Below, piece after piece: positions 1 to 13,600 of a stretch of 64,000 bases of DNA (its first letter is position 1; each line of letters starts with the position of its first letter). The stretch is from Chlorops oryzae (Eukaryota > Arthropoda > Insecta > Diptera > Chloropidae), in assembly GCA_020466095.1 (NCBI GenBank), contig CM035807.1, positions 78,888,428 through 78,952,427 of the forward strand. The letters are read 5' to 3'. Below the pieces are notes generated by a model. That model was not told the DNA's origin. It worked only from the letters and a program-made list of their open reading frames with translations, and searched no databases. A program made the translations under genes and the position numbers.

Positions 1-205
1 GATTTTTCGCGCCGCATTTGATCGTTTATAACTTTTTCCCTGAATTTTTTTTTTTGGATGAAAAAATTCACATATGTGCTCGAGGGTTGTGTCTTTATGA
101 CAGAGCAAACCGTTTTTCAAAAAGTCAAACCAGAATGAGTACAGAAATTCCGAAAGCAACCATTCCCGGTCTCCCCTACTCTATTGTCAGGCTCGCCTGA
201 CTATA
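1..205 (+). repeat. End fragment of a dispersed GTCY-type (mini-me-like) repeat
   Basis: The stretch ending CTCTATTGTCAGGCTCGCC at 179-197 is the reverse complement of the distal end of the repeat at 31988-32822 (TCAGGCGAGCCTGACAATAG). The rest of this copy would start left of the window. Confidence 0.5.
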
Positions 206-3200
206 ACACCCTTATTTGTTTGACATGTGTTTGGTTTGGTGTGGGGAAATTAACTTACTTTTATAGAGCCCTTAAGGACTGATGATGACCACGAATGAAT
301 CAATCGCTAGAGCCAAGGTCAACATTCAAGTTTTGTTTCAAAAATGAACCATTTTCAATACACACAACGGGTGTTTGTTTTGTTTATCTGGAATTATTGA
401 ATTCCATATCAACATTATACTTTATTGAATTCAGTAAAATTTTCAAACATTCTTCATCATTTTTCTTATACGTATTATTTTAAATAATTCTTTTTTTATT
501 TTAAACCTTTATTCATTTGTTTTATTGATTTTTAGTTTATTCGGCTGTCGCTTTTCTCGATTTATTACATTTGTTTTTAAATGTGTATATATTATAATTT
601 CTTCTTCTTTTAATTTTTACTTAAATAATACAAAAGCAGTGTTCTTGTTCATATTTACTTTCTTTTTTGTTTTATTTAATATAATTTTTTTTTCTTATTT
701 TCGCTTAACGATTCAGATTCACTATGGTTTCATGATTTTTTTTTTAAATGTTCAATTAAATCTATTATTTATTAAAATCTAAATTAAAGCAATATTTTTT
801 GGTTTCTCGTGTTTTTTCATTGAAATAAATTTAAAAAAAATTATACGAATTGTTTTTTTCACTGATCTTTTTGGAATTTACGTTTCAAGGAGAAGAATGT
901 TTTCTTACGCAATTAGGTTTTGCAGCAATCGATTACCTACAAATATTATTTTATTTCTGCTAATAGTTACTTGTCTATCGATTCCAAATGACTGTTTAGT
1001 TTACCGTAAGCGTAAGTGAATTGTTTACTTGCTTGTAATGCTGAAATTATGGGGGTTTACTGTCGCTAGAGAAATGGGCTTTTTTTTTTTTTTTTTTTTT
1101 TTTGGTTCTTGTACTAAGGGCTTGAAAGCTGGTAAAAAAAAGTCGCCAGAGATTGCTTATGAAATCGAATTTAAACCTATAAAAAGATCTTTCTTATGGC
1201 AGGGGCAAGGTGACAGTGAAGTGCTGCCAGGTGAAAACGAACAACTGGGTGAAGGAATTTACTCACACACTCCACGATTGAAATGGAAAGAAAAGAAGTC
1301 ACGAAAATTGAATAGAGCACAAAAAAATTGCTTTGATCACTTATTTTGCCGCACGATTAAGGCCTGGAGGGTAATGAGAAAGGTCTTAATGCATTGGAGT
1401 TTGGTAGTTCATTTTTAAGTATTTTTTTTTTTTAAACATAAGTGTACCAATATAATGCAATGGACTGTAAATGCCCCTGTTTGGTTCGATGGACTCAAAG
1501 AAAGTACTGTTTTGTTTTTGCCACAATTTTGTTGTCATACACTTATTCGAATTTGTAAACATTTACGTATACATATATATATAAATATATTTATGTATAT
1601 GTATATATGTGTTTAATATATTTTCTTATGTCGCATGTATATGTTTTTGCTTGAAAATATATAATCATAAATAGCTTGTTGCTAGGCAGAATTTGTTTGC
1701 TACATTGATTTAATTTTTAAAATTTAATTTTGAATTTTTTTTTTTTTTATTACCCTAACGCTTTCTATATTTGCTGCGCAGTTATTTAATTTAGTTTAGT
1801 TCTTTCTTTTTTTGTTTTGCTTCATTTTATTTCAAAGAGCAAAACCAAAGAGAGTTCAAAATCTAAACTAGAAATTTTAGATTTTCGACCTAATATTTAA
1901 TTGGAATTTTTTAAATATTTTTTTATATTTCTTTTAGTGTTTTTTAATTAATTCTTTTCTTTTTAAATAATTTTACAATTTCAGCTTACACTAGTTCTAA
2001 CAGCTTAGATTAGTTTTACACATAAATTTAATGTCGATAATAATAAAATTAAATACTGCCACTAGCTTCGCTTATGTACTACTACCAATTCGATTTTTTT
2101 TTTTTTTTGCTTTTATTTCTTTTGTTATTTTTTATATGATTAATTTCTAAAAAGAAATGAAAACTCCTTTCAAATTGCAATAATATGTTCAATAAATTTG
2201 GGTTTTTCTTTTTTCCATTCAAATACACAATCGAATTCTTCAACTTCATGACAATTCGCTCGATAAAAATATATGGGGGGAGGGGGAGCAGTCCTACATT
2301 GAATTTTGAAGTTTAATATTTTAGAAAATCAAACATCGTTGGTGTAGTTGACGTTGTCCTTGGAACAGATGGAACTTCCGCTACCCCTAAAAATTGTGTT
2401 GGCAAAAACTTTTTAGCAAATACACAAGCTATTCTCTCTTCTCTATTTATTCACACACACACGTCGCTGCCTTTCTTTATTTGATGGCTGAAGATGCAAA
2501 TTGAAAGATTCAAGAGCGAAGTGAGGACACCTGGAAGAAGAGAGCTTGGAATCCTCTTTCTTGCTTTAAGTGACGAAAATTTAGACAACCGTTGTGTACA
2601 ACATAATAGAGGTAATTAACATCGAACTCATACACTGAAATCTCCTGTCTAAGTCACTCCGGATAAACGTATCGAAATATTGAGCAATTGTGATTCCTCA
2701 TTGTACCCGGACATTATTTCGATAGAAAATTGCTTCCTCGAAATACTCCGATTGTATTGAACACAATATTATTATTATTATTATTATTAAGTATTATTAT
2801 TACACATATCAATGGAGAAATTTTCTACTCAAACAAGCAGTTCAATCCAAGCCAAGCTTACAACAAAAGCGTTACTTTTTTTTACATTTAGCAAGTACTT
2901 TTTTATTTGTATCTCAATGAATGCTGCTAAGAGTGAGTGAGGGAGTGATTGAGTGTGGGTGTGGGTGTGGGTGGGTGTGTGCAGGTATTTATGCGAATTA
3001 CGCAAATTCACACTGAAAATTTTTTTACATACATATGTGTAAAAATTGGCAGTTTTGTATATATTTACGTAAAATATATTGAAATGTTTTTTCCACTTAT
3101 TTTTAGTACTCGCTTGAACAACACAACAACAAATCGAAGGAGTTCTACAAAGATCCGCTGTAAGTGAGGCGAAAGAACGAAGAAGAACACTGATTGAAGA

Positions 3201-4244
3201 ACGATATTGAAAGAGACAAATAGAAGAAACAGCTTAAGCTTTGAAGCTGTCGATTTTAAGGAGGGAAAAAATTAATAATTTTTTTTTTTCATATTTTATA
3301 AATGATTTATTATGTAAGCTCTTTGTTTACGACGTTAGCAGTAATTAAATTGAAATGAATTTTGAAGTCGGCATGCATAAAAACTCTTAAAAACTTTTGG
3401 AGTTTCTTTTCTTTTTTCTTCTTTTTATTGTTATTGGTATAACCTCCACAACACAATGTTTTTTTTTTTTTTTTTTTTTTTTTTTGGTTAAATTTATTAA
3501 ATTACATTTTCCATATTAGATATTTAATTCGTCAGCATTGATTTAGATGTATCTACTACTTATGAGTTATGTAGCCATACGAAAAACATTTACTAGCAAA
3601 TTTATTTATTTTTTTTTTTTTTTTTTTTTTGTTAATAATTTTATTTAAATCTTGATTTATTTGTATGTTTGTTGGTATGTATGTATATATTTAACATGAC
3701 ATCTTCGAATTTAGTGTATAGCGTTTTCATTTTTCCTTCTAAAATAGTTTTTTAGGCGCTTTCACGTGCGCAATATAAATAATATTCGAGTTCAAATAAA
3801 GCATTTTACCAAGCAAATTGAAATTTCTTTTCGAATTCAATGTAATTTACAAATTAACTCACACACAGCTCAAGTCAGCATAAAAGCATTGTTGTAAAGA
3901 AAGCAATCATTTGCACCAGTTCGAAAGCTGTAAACAATTTAAGAAGAATTATTCTAAATTTATTCCACCTTAAAATTCATAACTTTAAATTGTATTTATC
4001 AACAGAAAACCTTTTATATTGACCATAGCTGTGTAAAAGAAAAAGAAGAAAAATAATAAATAAATAAATACTTAATTAATTTAAAATTATAAAAATAATA
4101 TTGGAAATGAGATTCGAAGAAATCGAGTCGAATACTCTCTATTCGAAATCGATCGAAGGATGGCAACTCTATTTGCTCGCTTCCGATCGATGGCTGAAAT
4201 AACGCAGCAACACATTTAAAACTTCTTCTTCGTTTAAAAACCAT

Positions 4245-4653
4245 GGGAACAATATATCCCAGCGGAATATTATGTTGGCGGTGAACAAGTACGCGCGTCC
4301 TTCAGAGCGGACGCCTCGGTGAAATGCTCAGCATGACAGTGTCACCGAGGTGGAGCGAGAAAGTCATGCCCGATTGTCATTTCCATTTTGAACTCGTCTT
4401 GCTTGAATCTCATTGGATGCTTTAATTTAGATAGGGTTTTATCGTCGGGAGGGCATTCGCGAGCTGTAGCATGGTACGTGCATACTGGCCTCACAATTCG
4501 AAGATCGCGAGTTCGATCCCTGGCCGAGCCAAACAATAATTGTAAAAGCAGAAAGATTTTTAGAAAACTTCGAAATAAACGAAAAAAAACGAGAGATCCT
4601 CTCGCTCGAAACTCAAGTTTCGTGCACTCAGGAGAGAGAGAGAAAGAGAGAGA

Positions 4654-4686
<33 letters not shown>

Positions 4687-4895
4687 GTGAAGAGAAAGTT
4701 TCCAAACGATTTCTAAAAATAGACACTGAGAGAGAAAAGAGCACCACGTGCATCTCTCAAATACTTTTTTCGCTATAGCGGACTTTCTCGCTCCGCGCCG
4801 ATGACTTTACAAAGGGAGTCGGGACGACTCCTTTTTCATGCTGATTTCATCGCATAGGAGGTCCGCCTGATATTTTCTACTGAGATATTGTTCCA
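4245..4895. mobile_element. TIR element with an internal tRNA-like module
   Basis: The ends are imperfect inverted repeats: left GGGAACAATATATCCC and the complement of the right GGAACAATATCTCAG, then the GGCGGACC region and AGCGAGAAAGTC (4353-4364) paired with GACTTTCTCGCT (4782-4793). Hairpins lie at 4314-4350 (CCTCGGTGA/TCACCGAGG) and around 4817-4833 (GGAGTC/GACTCC). The interior holds a tRNA-like module (4450-4531) and a GA-rich tract (4630-4686). No clear target duplication was found, so the ends are approximate. Confidence 0.5.
4450..4531 (+). repeat. tRNA-derived module (SINE fragment)
   Basis: An A-box-like TAGCATGGTACGTGC is followed 40 nt later by the B-box-like GAGTTCGATCCCTGG. 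This is the spacing of internal Pol III promoters in tRNA-derived SINEs. No cloverleaf with CCA-ready ends is convincing, so a functional tRNA is unlikely. Confidence 0.55.
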
Positions 4896-7497
4896 ATCAA
4901 GACACACACACATTTGATAGAAAATCGTGAGAATCTTAAGCGAAATTTCACTCACGTGAAAGTACCCTTTATGTAAGATCTTTATTTAATAGTATGTATG
5001 TATAATTATATATTTTTTTTTATTAAAAATTTGTCGAGCTGTTAGGGTTCACTTGAGATTTCCTATACATTACACGGAATACAATATTCATAGTTTAATG
5101 CTATATTTAATTTAAATTTATTTCTTTTCTTTTCATTTTTTTGAACTACACTAATGGAAAGTGAGTGGAAAGAGGATTTGAATTTTGAGAGTTTTACTTT
5201 ATAATTTTTTGTTTCTTTTCTTGCTATATATATTCTTTGCTGTTTCTACACGTATATGGGTATGTATGTATAAATGTATATTTATATATATATATTTATA
5301 TATAATTTTTTTTTTTCATAATATCAACCACTTTCGTGGTTTTCATTAATAAAAACAAACTAAGAACTTTGGATTTGGCTTTCAATTTAGAAATTTATCG
5401 GCTCTCTCAATTAGGCGTATTGTGGTCTCTCCTAAGGCTTTTTGTGTTGTTGGAAATATTAAATCGTTTCACACGTGTGTGTTGTTGTTTTTGTCGTGTG
5501 CTGAGATTAAATAAACTTTTGAGTTTTCTTGTGAAAATAGGAAAGACTAACTTACAAATAAGAGAAAAAAAAAACCAATTATTTTTCTGGGCAGTAAATT
5601 ATTGGCGCAGCTTAAAGTAGTGAATATAACCTATAATGTAGAAGGTTCAATCAAGTCAGAAGTGTTGTGAATTGCATTCTCTTTAAAATTTTCAATTTAT
5701 TTATTAAAGGATTTGAAATTTCTTTTCAAGTAAGACAGACAGCACTCGCATAGAGACCAATGCTGATGCAATGAATTGCAATGAAAAAAAGAAATAGAAT
5801 AAAATAAATAAATAAATAAATAAAAATGGAAAAGGAATATTTTATCTAAAGAAGAATGCATTTTTCCTGTTATTGATCTCTGAGATGGAATGTTTTTTAT
5901 GTCATGCGAGAGAAAAGTTTATTATTGCGCTGAACAAATTGCCTTTCTGTGAGTGGATAGTGAGAGAATGCATTTTTCATACATCCGGCCAGTTTTATTG
6001 CTTATACACTTTTTCATTGCTTTATATTTATATATATTCTTATTTTTATATTTCTTATTTCCTTAAATCTGAAAATATTTAAATGGAAAAAAATCTAGTT
6101 ATAATTTCTGACGAAAGATACCTACTATTTAAATCTATTGGGTTTTTTGTATGTTTTTGGTTTTTAGGGTAAAAGTTATAGGGGATTGGTGCTTTCTTCG
6201 GCGTTTAGATGCACCAGCAAGTGTTATTTATGTGTGAGTATATGTATGTATATATGTGTGTGTTAGCTTGTGTGTAAGCATCGAGTGCATAGGTGGTTCA
6301 AGATGTTTCAAACAAACAAAAAAAAAAAAAAAAATGAAAAACAAAAAAAAAATCCTTTCAAATAGCGTGTAGGAAAATGTATATATGTATGTATGTATAT
6401 AAATATTGTAGGTGGTCAGTATGCGATACGTAACTAACGCTGAATTAAAGAGCTTCATTTTAAATATTTAATAATACATACATTTAAATAACAATAATAA
6501 TTGTTTCTTTGTCTTTAATTCAATATATATAATTAAGATTCTTTTTTTTAACGAACAGTGTTAAAAAGTTGTGATGTTTTTTCTTCGCTGCGCTGATTTT
6601 CGTTTTGTTTAAAAATTTCTAAATTTGTTTTGTTTTGCTTGTTTTTAACAATTTTCGACATAAAATAAATTAATTTAAATATTCTCTAATTTAATTTATA
6701 ACACTCCTCTATATCGTGTAATATACTGAAACGAAAATGAAGTTTATAAATTATGAAAAGGAGTTTCCGAGACAATTTTTTTAAATCTACTTTTAGCCTC
6801 CAATTGCTGAGAACTTATAAAAAAAAAAAAACAGAAAAAAATGCTACTTCGCATGTCGATTTGCAGTGTCCTTTTCGTTTTTGTTTTTGTAGTTTAGAAC
6901 AATGTTTTAGCTTTTTCCAGCCAAAAATATATGATTTATTGTTTTTTTTTGTTCTGTTCCTTTCTGCTGGATATCAAGCTTTGTTTTTTTGAAATTTTTT
7001 TTTGAATTTTTTTCTTTGAAATATATTGCAAATTAATTTAGCTCTTTTGTTTTATGTATCGAAGTTATATTGATATTCATGTTTTTCTGTTCTCTTTTTA
7101 TTATTTATTTTTTATCATTGTAGTATTTTCTTTTCTTCTTACTTTTCTTTTTTGAAATTTTTGCATCTTTGGTTTCTGCTGTAATTTTGCATGCAATTTA
7201 GTTTTGCTTTTGCTATTTTCGTCTCGGTATTTTGTTTTTTGTTTTTGCAAAGACATTTACTTGTTTATGTCAGTTTTCTAATATAATTTTAGGGGTTATT
7301 TTTGTTTTGTTTTTTTTTTGTTTAATATTTTTAAAACTCTTAATTTTTGGTTTTTCATTTGTATTTTTTTTTGTTTTTGTTTTTTGCTTTTGTTTTCTAT
7401 AACCTTTTACGTTCTGGCGACTTTTGTCGAGAATCTTTTTATGCTGTTGATCTGCTGTTTACTGTCGCACTGCGTTATGGCTGTGTCCTTGTGTCGC

Positions 7498-7601
7498 TTA
7501 ATCGACCATCAATTCGAAGTGGACGGATCCTCTCCTTTCAGAGCGATCATGATGAATGTTACGTGCCCAGGCTTTGCATTCAATATTGATCAAGACACCG
7601 G
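7498..7601 (-). CDS. nrv3: nrv3 coding exon 7 (C-terminus and stop)
   Basis: A small terminal exon, easily missed because the opposite strand carries longer open frames. It completes Thr279 and encodes GVLINIECKAWARNIHHD (280-297), then RSERRGSVHFELMVD and a TAA stop. Cys287 is the sixth conserved ectodomain cysteine and the RGSVHFEL ending is the usual nervana C-terminus. The acceptor is catttaaag, a weak tract. The 33 codons plus stop and the two leading bases fit the phase of exon 6 exactly. Confidence 0.94.
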
Positions 7602-10600
7602 CTTTAAATGAAATGGAGAGATTATTTTTAGAAATCCGCGTTCAATCAATTGAACTTGCATGCTATGTACATATATATATATACATATAATTAAAACATT
7701 CTGATTTAGTCAAACATGTCCGCCCACATTTGGTAATGCCTCCATTTTGATTGCGTGTTTCTATTCAAGATTTTGTTGCTTTTTTCATTTTGTTGGCCTA
7801 CTTTTTCCAACTCGCCGAACCAATTTGCCAATATTGGTTTGAAAATGTTTAAGGCAATGCGAAAATCAAAATGTTATTTGAACGCTGAATGCTCGAAAGT
7901 AATCAAGTCTTCACAACAACAACAAAACAAAAAAAGGCGCCCGAAGAGGTTGGCGGAATAGAAAAGAAAGAAAGAAATTCGCTTATTTGAAAAGGGAATC
8001 AATATTTTATGCAATTATTTTCAACCTTTTCATTCAAATGCGAGTGTATGAGCAACGTTAAAACGTACCGGAAAAAGGTACATATCTATGGAAAATCGTT
8101 GAAACGTTGAAATTGATGTGAGGCTTGTGGAAAAGTTTTTCGCTCACATGGGAAAAATATGAACAAATACAAAAGCACATTCAAATGTATTTATGGTGCT
8201 CTGGTATTTTTATTTATACATAGGTATAAATGTCGTCCAGGGTCCGAGGTTCGATTCCCGGGCACAGGCGAAACCGAGTGTAATGTTCCAAGCCTAGCAC
8301 TGGTTTTTCAAAAAATCGCATGTTAGGGACACACTACATAATAAGACATACACCCACACAAACACAAGAAAACCTCCTTGCTATCACAATTGGCCGATTG
8401 ACGGCATAAGTGGCAGCCATTTTAACTCACCTAGCTACCTAGGTATAAATGTCGAAGCAGAAAATTCCAGTTCTCATTGTTTTATTGTTATTGCCGAAAG
8501 CTTCCCAGAATAGGGCGCTGTCCGAATATTTTTTTTGAATTTTTAATTATATACTTCGAAATAGCTGAGCTAATTCATGGAATTTTTGCAAAAATCTACG
8601 CTCCAAAAACAAGCTTTCTAAAGAGCTTCCAATATGAGTTGGCGGTTTGGCCCATTCTTACGGAATCAGGTCAACATATTCAATTGAATAATTGTGGGAA
8701 AATCCTCACATGCTCATATTTATTTTTTATACCCGATACACTCTTCGTAGTTAGACGGCATGTTCCGTTTGTGCGGTTGTGTGTAACACCCAGAACCAGT
8801 CGAGATGTATGTATATTGAAAACATTAGCGCCACCAGGCGATTCGAATTAGTCGAGATTCTGTCCATCTGTCTGATTGTATACAGTTTTCTTATAGAAGG
8901 AGTTGAGATATCGTGACAAAATTCGGTATGCATGTTAATGGGAAAATGAGTAAGAACAAGTTTGAGACTGGACCAGATCGGCACATTTTTAAGGGTTCCC
9001 TTCAGTACTAGGTTCTGTCACAAAAAACGCTAAAACTCTCACAAAATCGCATTTATGATCAAATCAATCGGCGGGACGGCAACCTGTTTATTCAAGAGTG
9101 AATTTAAGAGCTGCAATGTAACTCAAAATGATTGTTACACTCATAAGGCGTGATATGTAAGTAGGTACTCGAACCCAATGTAAGAAGGAAAAAGAATTAA
9201 TAAGAAAGATAAAAAAAGGTAGTTAGGTTGTCGTTTGAGACCCTATGCGCATAGCCGCAGATCAATTTTAAAAATTTTCCAACAATCTTCAGAACGAGTT
9301 TAAATCTCTTTACTTCAGCTCATATTGAATCGCATTTTCTCCTCTTCCAAAAAAACAATTTTTTTTTACAAATTTGAATTCTTCTCTTGGATATAGGTAC
9401 TTATTTATGTTGTTCAGGAAAAGAAAATTAAATCCTTGTTCTTAAATAAAATGATAAAAAGTGAAAAATTATTGCATGCCATTATTTAAAAAGGACGTGC
9501 AAAACACAACCGTTAAAGACGAACGCGTTAAAAGTAAAACGCTACGGATATGGATAAGCAGCAAGGTTTTTTTCCCCGATTTCTCCTGTTTCCCATTCCG
9601 GAGTCTTCCGGTGTTTACTGTTTCCTCTTACAGGAAATACTTTTTTGATTTCTTTTCATTTTGTGCAAGAAAAAAAAAACAAAAGAAAATAAAAAATTCA
9701 ATACTCTGTGTGTTCCATAATCACTTTTGATGGCAATTTTCACTTGAGCTTTTTCTAAGTAAGTACTTGGACTTCAAAGTTTACTTTTAATCAACTCTCG
9801 AAGAATATGAAGAAGCGAAAATGGCAAAGGTGAAACTCAAGGATATTCATTTTAGTTTCGAAATCAGTTCACATCTCTTCTGATAGCAACAGAGCCAACA
9901 ACTGTCAAGGACACATCGCACAACTTTCTTTACTTTAATAAGATCTCATTTAAAAAATTAATTTTTTTAAGGTATTTTTTTTTTGGTCTAATTTTTGTTG
10001 GATTTGTTTTATATATTCATTGAAAGAGAAACAACAAATTGCCAATGAAGCATCAATTTCTGGGTGAGTGTAACACCTTACTATCGGGACTTAGTAGTGT
10101 CCTCAACGTGTTCAATATTCACTTAAAAAACCATAAAGGTAAAGCTCAGAAAACGAATTACGCAAAGTATCCATCGAAAATGTTTTTGAGAAGTACGTAC
10201 TTCCGTAAATCGTCGAGGATTTCTTTTCACTACGCTTTAATGTGTGTGTTATTATATGTGTGTGTGCGACGCTTTTCAATAGATGCTCAAATAGCTTGCC
10301 CTAAGGCATCCCCCACTCAAGTGAGATTGCATAGAAACCGAGAGCGAGAGATAGCGTTGTACGACGCGAGACGTTTCCGTTTCCGATTCCACTCTCACCA
10401 TCGCGGTTCGCTTTTTTTTTTTTTTTTTTTTTTGTAAATCGAGATTTGCTGTTTTCCTTCCCTCTTCACTGTGCCATTGAATCAGCGTTTTAATACCAGC
10501 GTGTGCTGCATAGGAACTATGTTTGCTCGCAGTCGCACAGTAAGATTTTTAAAGTCCTTTTCACTCAATTCCCGCTCGCAATAGGCGACTCTATTGTAGT

Positions 10601-13600
10601 GCGTTTAACCGGAAGTGAGAGAGAAATTTATTTGCACTCGATAAGCGAGGCTATTTTTAAGGTTAAATGGCTAAAGTGTGAATTGTAACTTTGTGAATTC
10701 TCTGTGAATTCTTATGGATCTCGAAAGAAAAGTTCTTAAATTTCACTGAATTGCTATTTCACGCACCTTATATCTTCTCATGATATCTTTGAAAGGATAT
10801 TAGAAAAACCATTTATATTCAATTTTAGTCAAAATGTTTGAGGTCAGATTAATAAGATGAGCTTTGAAGACTTCATACGATTTTTAAAGCCTTTTTGTGG
10901 ACAATATTTTGAGGGTTCTTTTTCATACAAGTCCTTTTATATTATATGTAACACCAAAGGCTTGAAAGCCTACTATAATAGGCATCAGACGTCTTCGTGA
11001 AGTCGACCTTTAAGGAGTAGATCTTATATATCCAATAGGCCGGTATAAGAGGCATAATTGATTCTTTTTGCTCTCATATTGGACTCTTATTTCCTTATAT
11101 AGATATTTGGGCCGTATATGACTCCCCAGTTGTTCCGATTTTTCTCTACATTTCTGGGCTTCATGTTCAGTAATATTCTAGCGAAAAATAGCTTTATTTT
11201 TGGGATCCAAACAGCACAGAAATGTCATAAGCTCTGATATAATTTAAAATATTCAGCAGAGCTGCTCAGATGGGGAACGCTAAAATACAGGATGAGAGTC
11301 CTGACTACTTTGTCAAAGCTTTTGTCATCTCTAATTGGCATTAATTGATTCATGATCTAAAAAGTCGGGACCAAAAGAACTAGACTAATATTTTCGCTCG
11401 CAATCGGTAGCAAGCATTCTCCTAAGCCTAATTCTAAAAATACCATTTGAATTTTATCCTGAAAAAGAAAATTGCAACTGTTCTCCTTCCTTTAGAAATA
11501 ATTCTCGAACTTTTCCTTTTCCTGTATAATAGTTATCTTCTCTTTATCTGCATTTTTATTAACATAATTTCTCCTCCTTTGAAATTACATTTTCCGGCAC
11601 AGTTTTCCATTCGATTAACCGAGCAAAAATTTTGTAATCCAAACAAAACGCAAGGAACGAGGTACATGTAAATTGGAAGGATGGCAAAAAAAAAAAAATA
11701 GCAATAAGAAGTGGTTCAACATGTCTAAGCCATTAAGGGGATCGTACTTCAGTTTAGCTTTCGGAATTCAACTTGGCAGAAAATATGAGAATCGCGGAAT
11801 TATTGCAGTAAGAACTTTATCAGGATATTTCAATTTTTGTCGTTTTTTGTTTGAATTCGTTTCCTTTCGTTTGCGTTTTGCTTGCCTTTGCCTTTTCCTT
11901 TTCCCTTTTTTTCTTCTTTAAATTGGTTGGCATGGTTTTCTTCCTTGTAACTCTGCACTGGTTCTGGTGATTTCGATTTTCGCATAGGCACGAAATTGCA
12001 TAAAAATGCTAAGCTGAATTAATGGGTGGTGGGTGGTGGGTGGTGTGTGGTCCGTTGCTGGGCGACGGGAGTGGGCGAATGGAGTGAATAACCACTTAGC
12101 TAGTTTCAAATGAAAAGCTCAAACTGTGCGGAAAAACTGTCAAGTCCGTTGAAGGCACATGTACGAACATGTGTGCTTGAGCATGACAAAACAGCATTTG
12201 CAGTCGAAATAGGGCCACTATGTCAGGAGTCTTTAGACTCAATTGTAATGCACGAACAGTTTTCTGTTCTGTCAGCATTCTTTGTTGTACTTGTTGGTAC
12301 CAGCATTGTTGTGTGTTACATAAACATCAGCTTGGTATTTCCTATGTAAGTTATCGAACGGACGTTAGAAAAAATTTAGTGGTTCGTCTCAGAGGGCACT
12401 CCGGTAAGATTCTATTTCATCCCAATCATCATATCCTTTTTCTCATGGAATAATGCAATAAATATCCTGCATTAAATGCAAATTTCATTTCCCAATTAAA
12501 ATTGGTTTTAATGAAACTGAAGCCTAAATAATTTATATAATTGTCCCACTTTGGGGCTCTTCATTCGAATCTGATTCAATTTTATCTTTTTTTTTTCTTC
12601 TCATTTTTTCCCAACGAATTGTGCTCAACATGATATGAATGTGACGTTTAGTGTTATTGTGCCACGCGTTGTCTCATGCGATGGAAAACAGGAATACGAG
12701 CTGCAATTTTCCGATGGCGGGCGTGTTTATTCTCAGGCATGAGGTCTGCCACATATCGAAAAGCTTATGAAATTGTTTTCCGTTGGCTTTGTTGGTGGGA
12801 ATGCAGAAGCAGGAGAGAAAAAATGTGAAAGCTTCGCGATAGAAGAGCAATCACGTAGTTCGGGAAGATTAATAGATTGATATGAATTTGAAATTTATGG
12901 CAATAGATATTTTATATTTTTTCTGGGTGGGCGTTCGCGAAGATTTCATTCAGGTTTTTGCTCAATACATAAATGGAATTAATTTAAGAACAAAAGTTTT
13001 TTTTGATTAAACATCGGTGATTAAATCTACCATTGAAATACAAGAAAGGGTTGTCATGTTCACTATAGCTTTCATTTACCACTCACTCTTCCTAATTAGT
13101 AATTAATTGAAGTCCTAAGGGAGTCATTTATGAGTCCTTATTTCGAGTCGGAGCTCTCAAGATGAGCTCATTTAATAGTCGAAAGTGAATGCCTTTCACG
13201 CTTTGCAAAGGTGGAAAGGTGGCTAGGCATACATATTTAACTCTTTCTACTCTCAGATCTGATTCTTATTCTTATTATGCTCATATACCTGAGCCATATC
13301 GAACGACTTTTTCCTCAATTGATGCGTATCACATTCACTAAGGAATTCCAGATAAATTACGGACTCATAAATCTGAACGCTCCCGGTATATTTGCTGGGT
13401 ATGTTCAAGATATACAGGGTGTCCCGGCAACTTTATGCATAATTTTTATATGCAATTGCTTATGTCAAGGGTTATGTTTTTTGGTTCTTGCACCAGTTGC
13501 CTAAAAGGTACTGTTATTGAGGTACCGTTATTGAGTTATTTAACACTTTCGCGCCTACTGACGCGCCTACAATCTAAAACTGTAATTGGGATTATATATC

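Larger units (their letters stand above)
206..7497. other. 3' flank of nrv3, no supported gene; possible long 3'UTR
   Basis: The plus strand is very T-rich with many homopolymer runs (for example 1079-1102, 3460-3485, 3610-3630). The minus strand directly after the nrv3 stop is A-rich with CAACAG-type words, as in fly 3'UTRs. Many minus-strand AATAAA candidates exist, so the 3' end cannot be placed. An (ATT)n tract lies at 2769-2790. Open frames here are short and look random. Confidence 0.5.

Noticed and set aside
1029..1418. 129-codon plus-strand frame in the 3' flank
   Set aside because: Contains a poly-Phe run from a T23 tract and no recognisable domain.
4450..4531. Functional tRNA gene
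   Set aside because: A and B boxes are present, but acceptor and anticodon stems do not pair and the copy lies inside a TIR element.
7318..7611. Plus-strand frames overlapping the last nrv3 exon
   Set aside because: Antisense shadow; the minus strand carries the conserved nervana C-terminus with exact splice phase.
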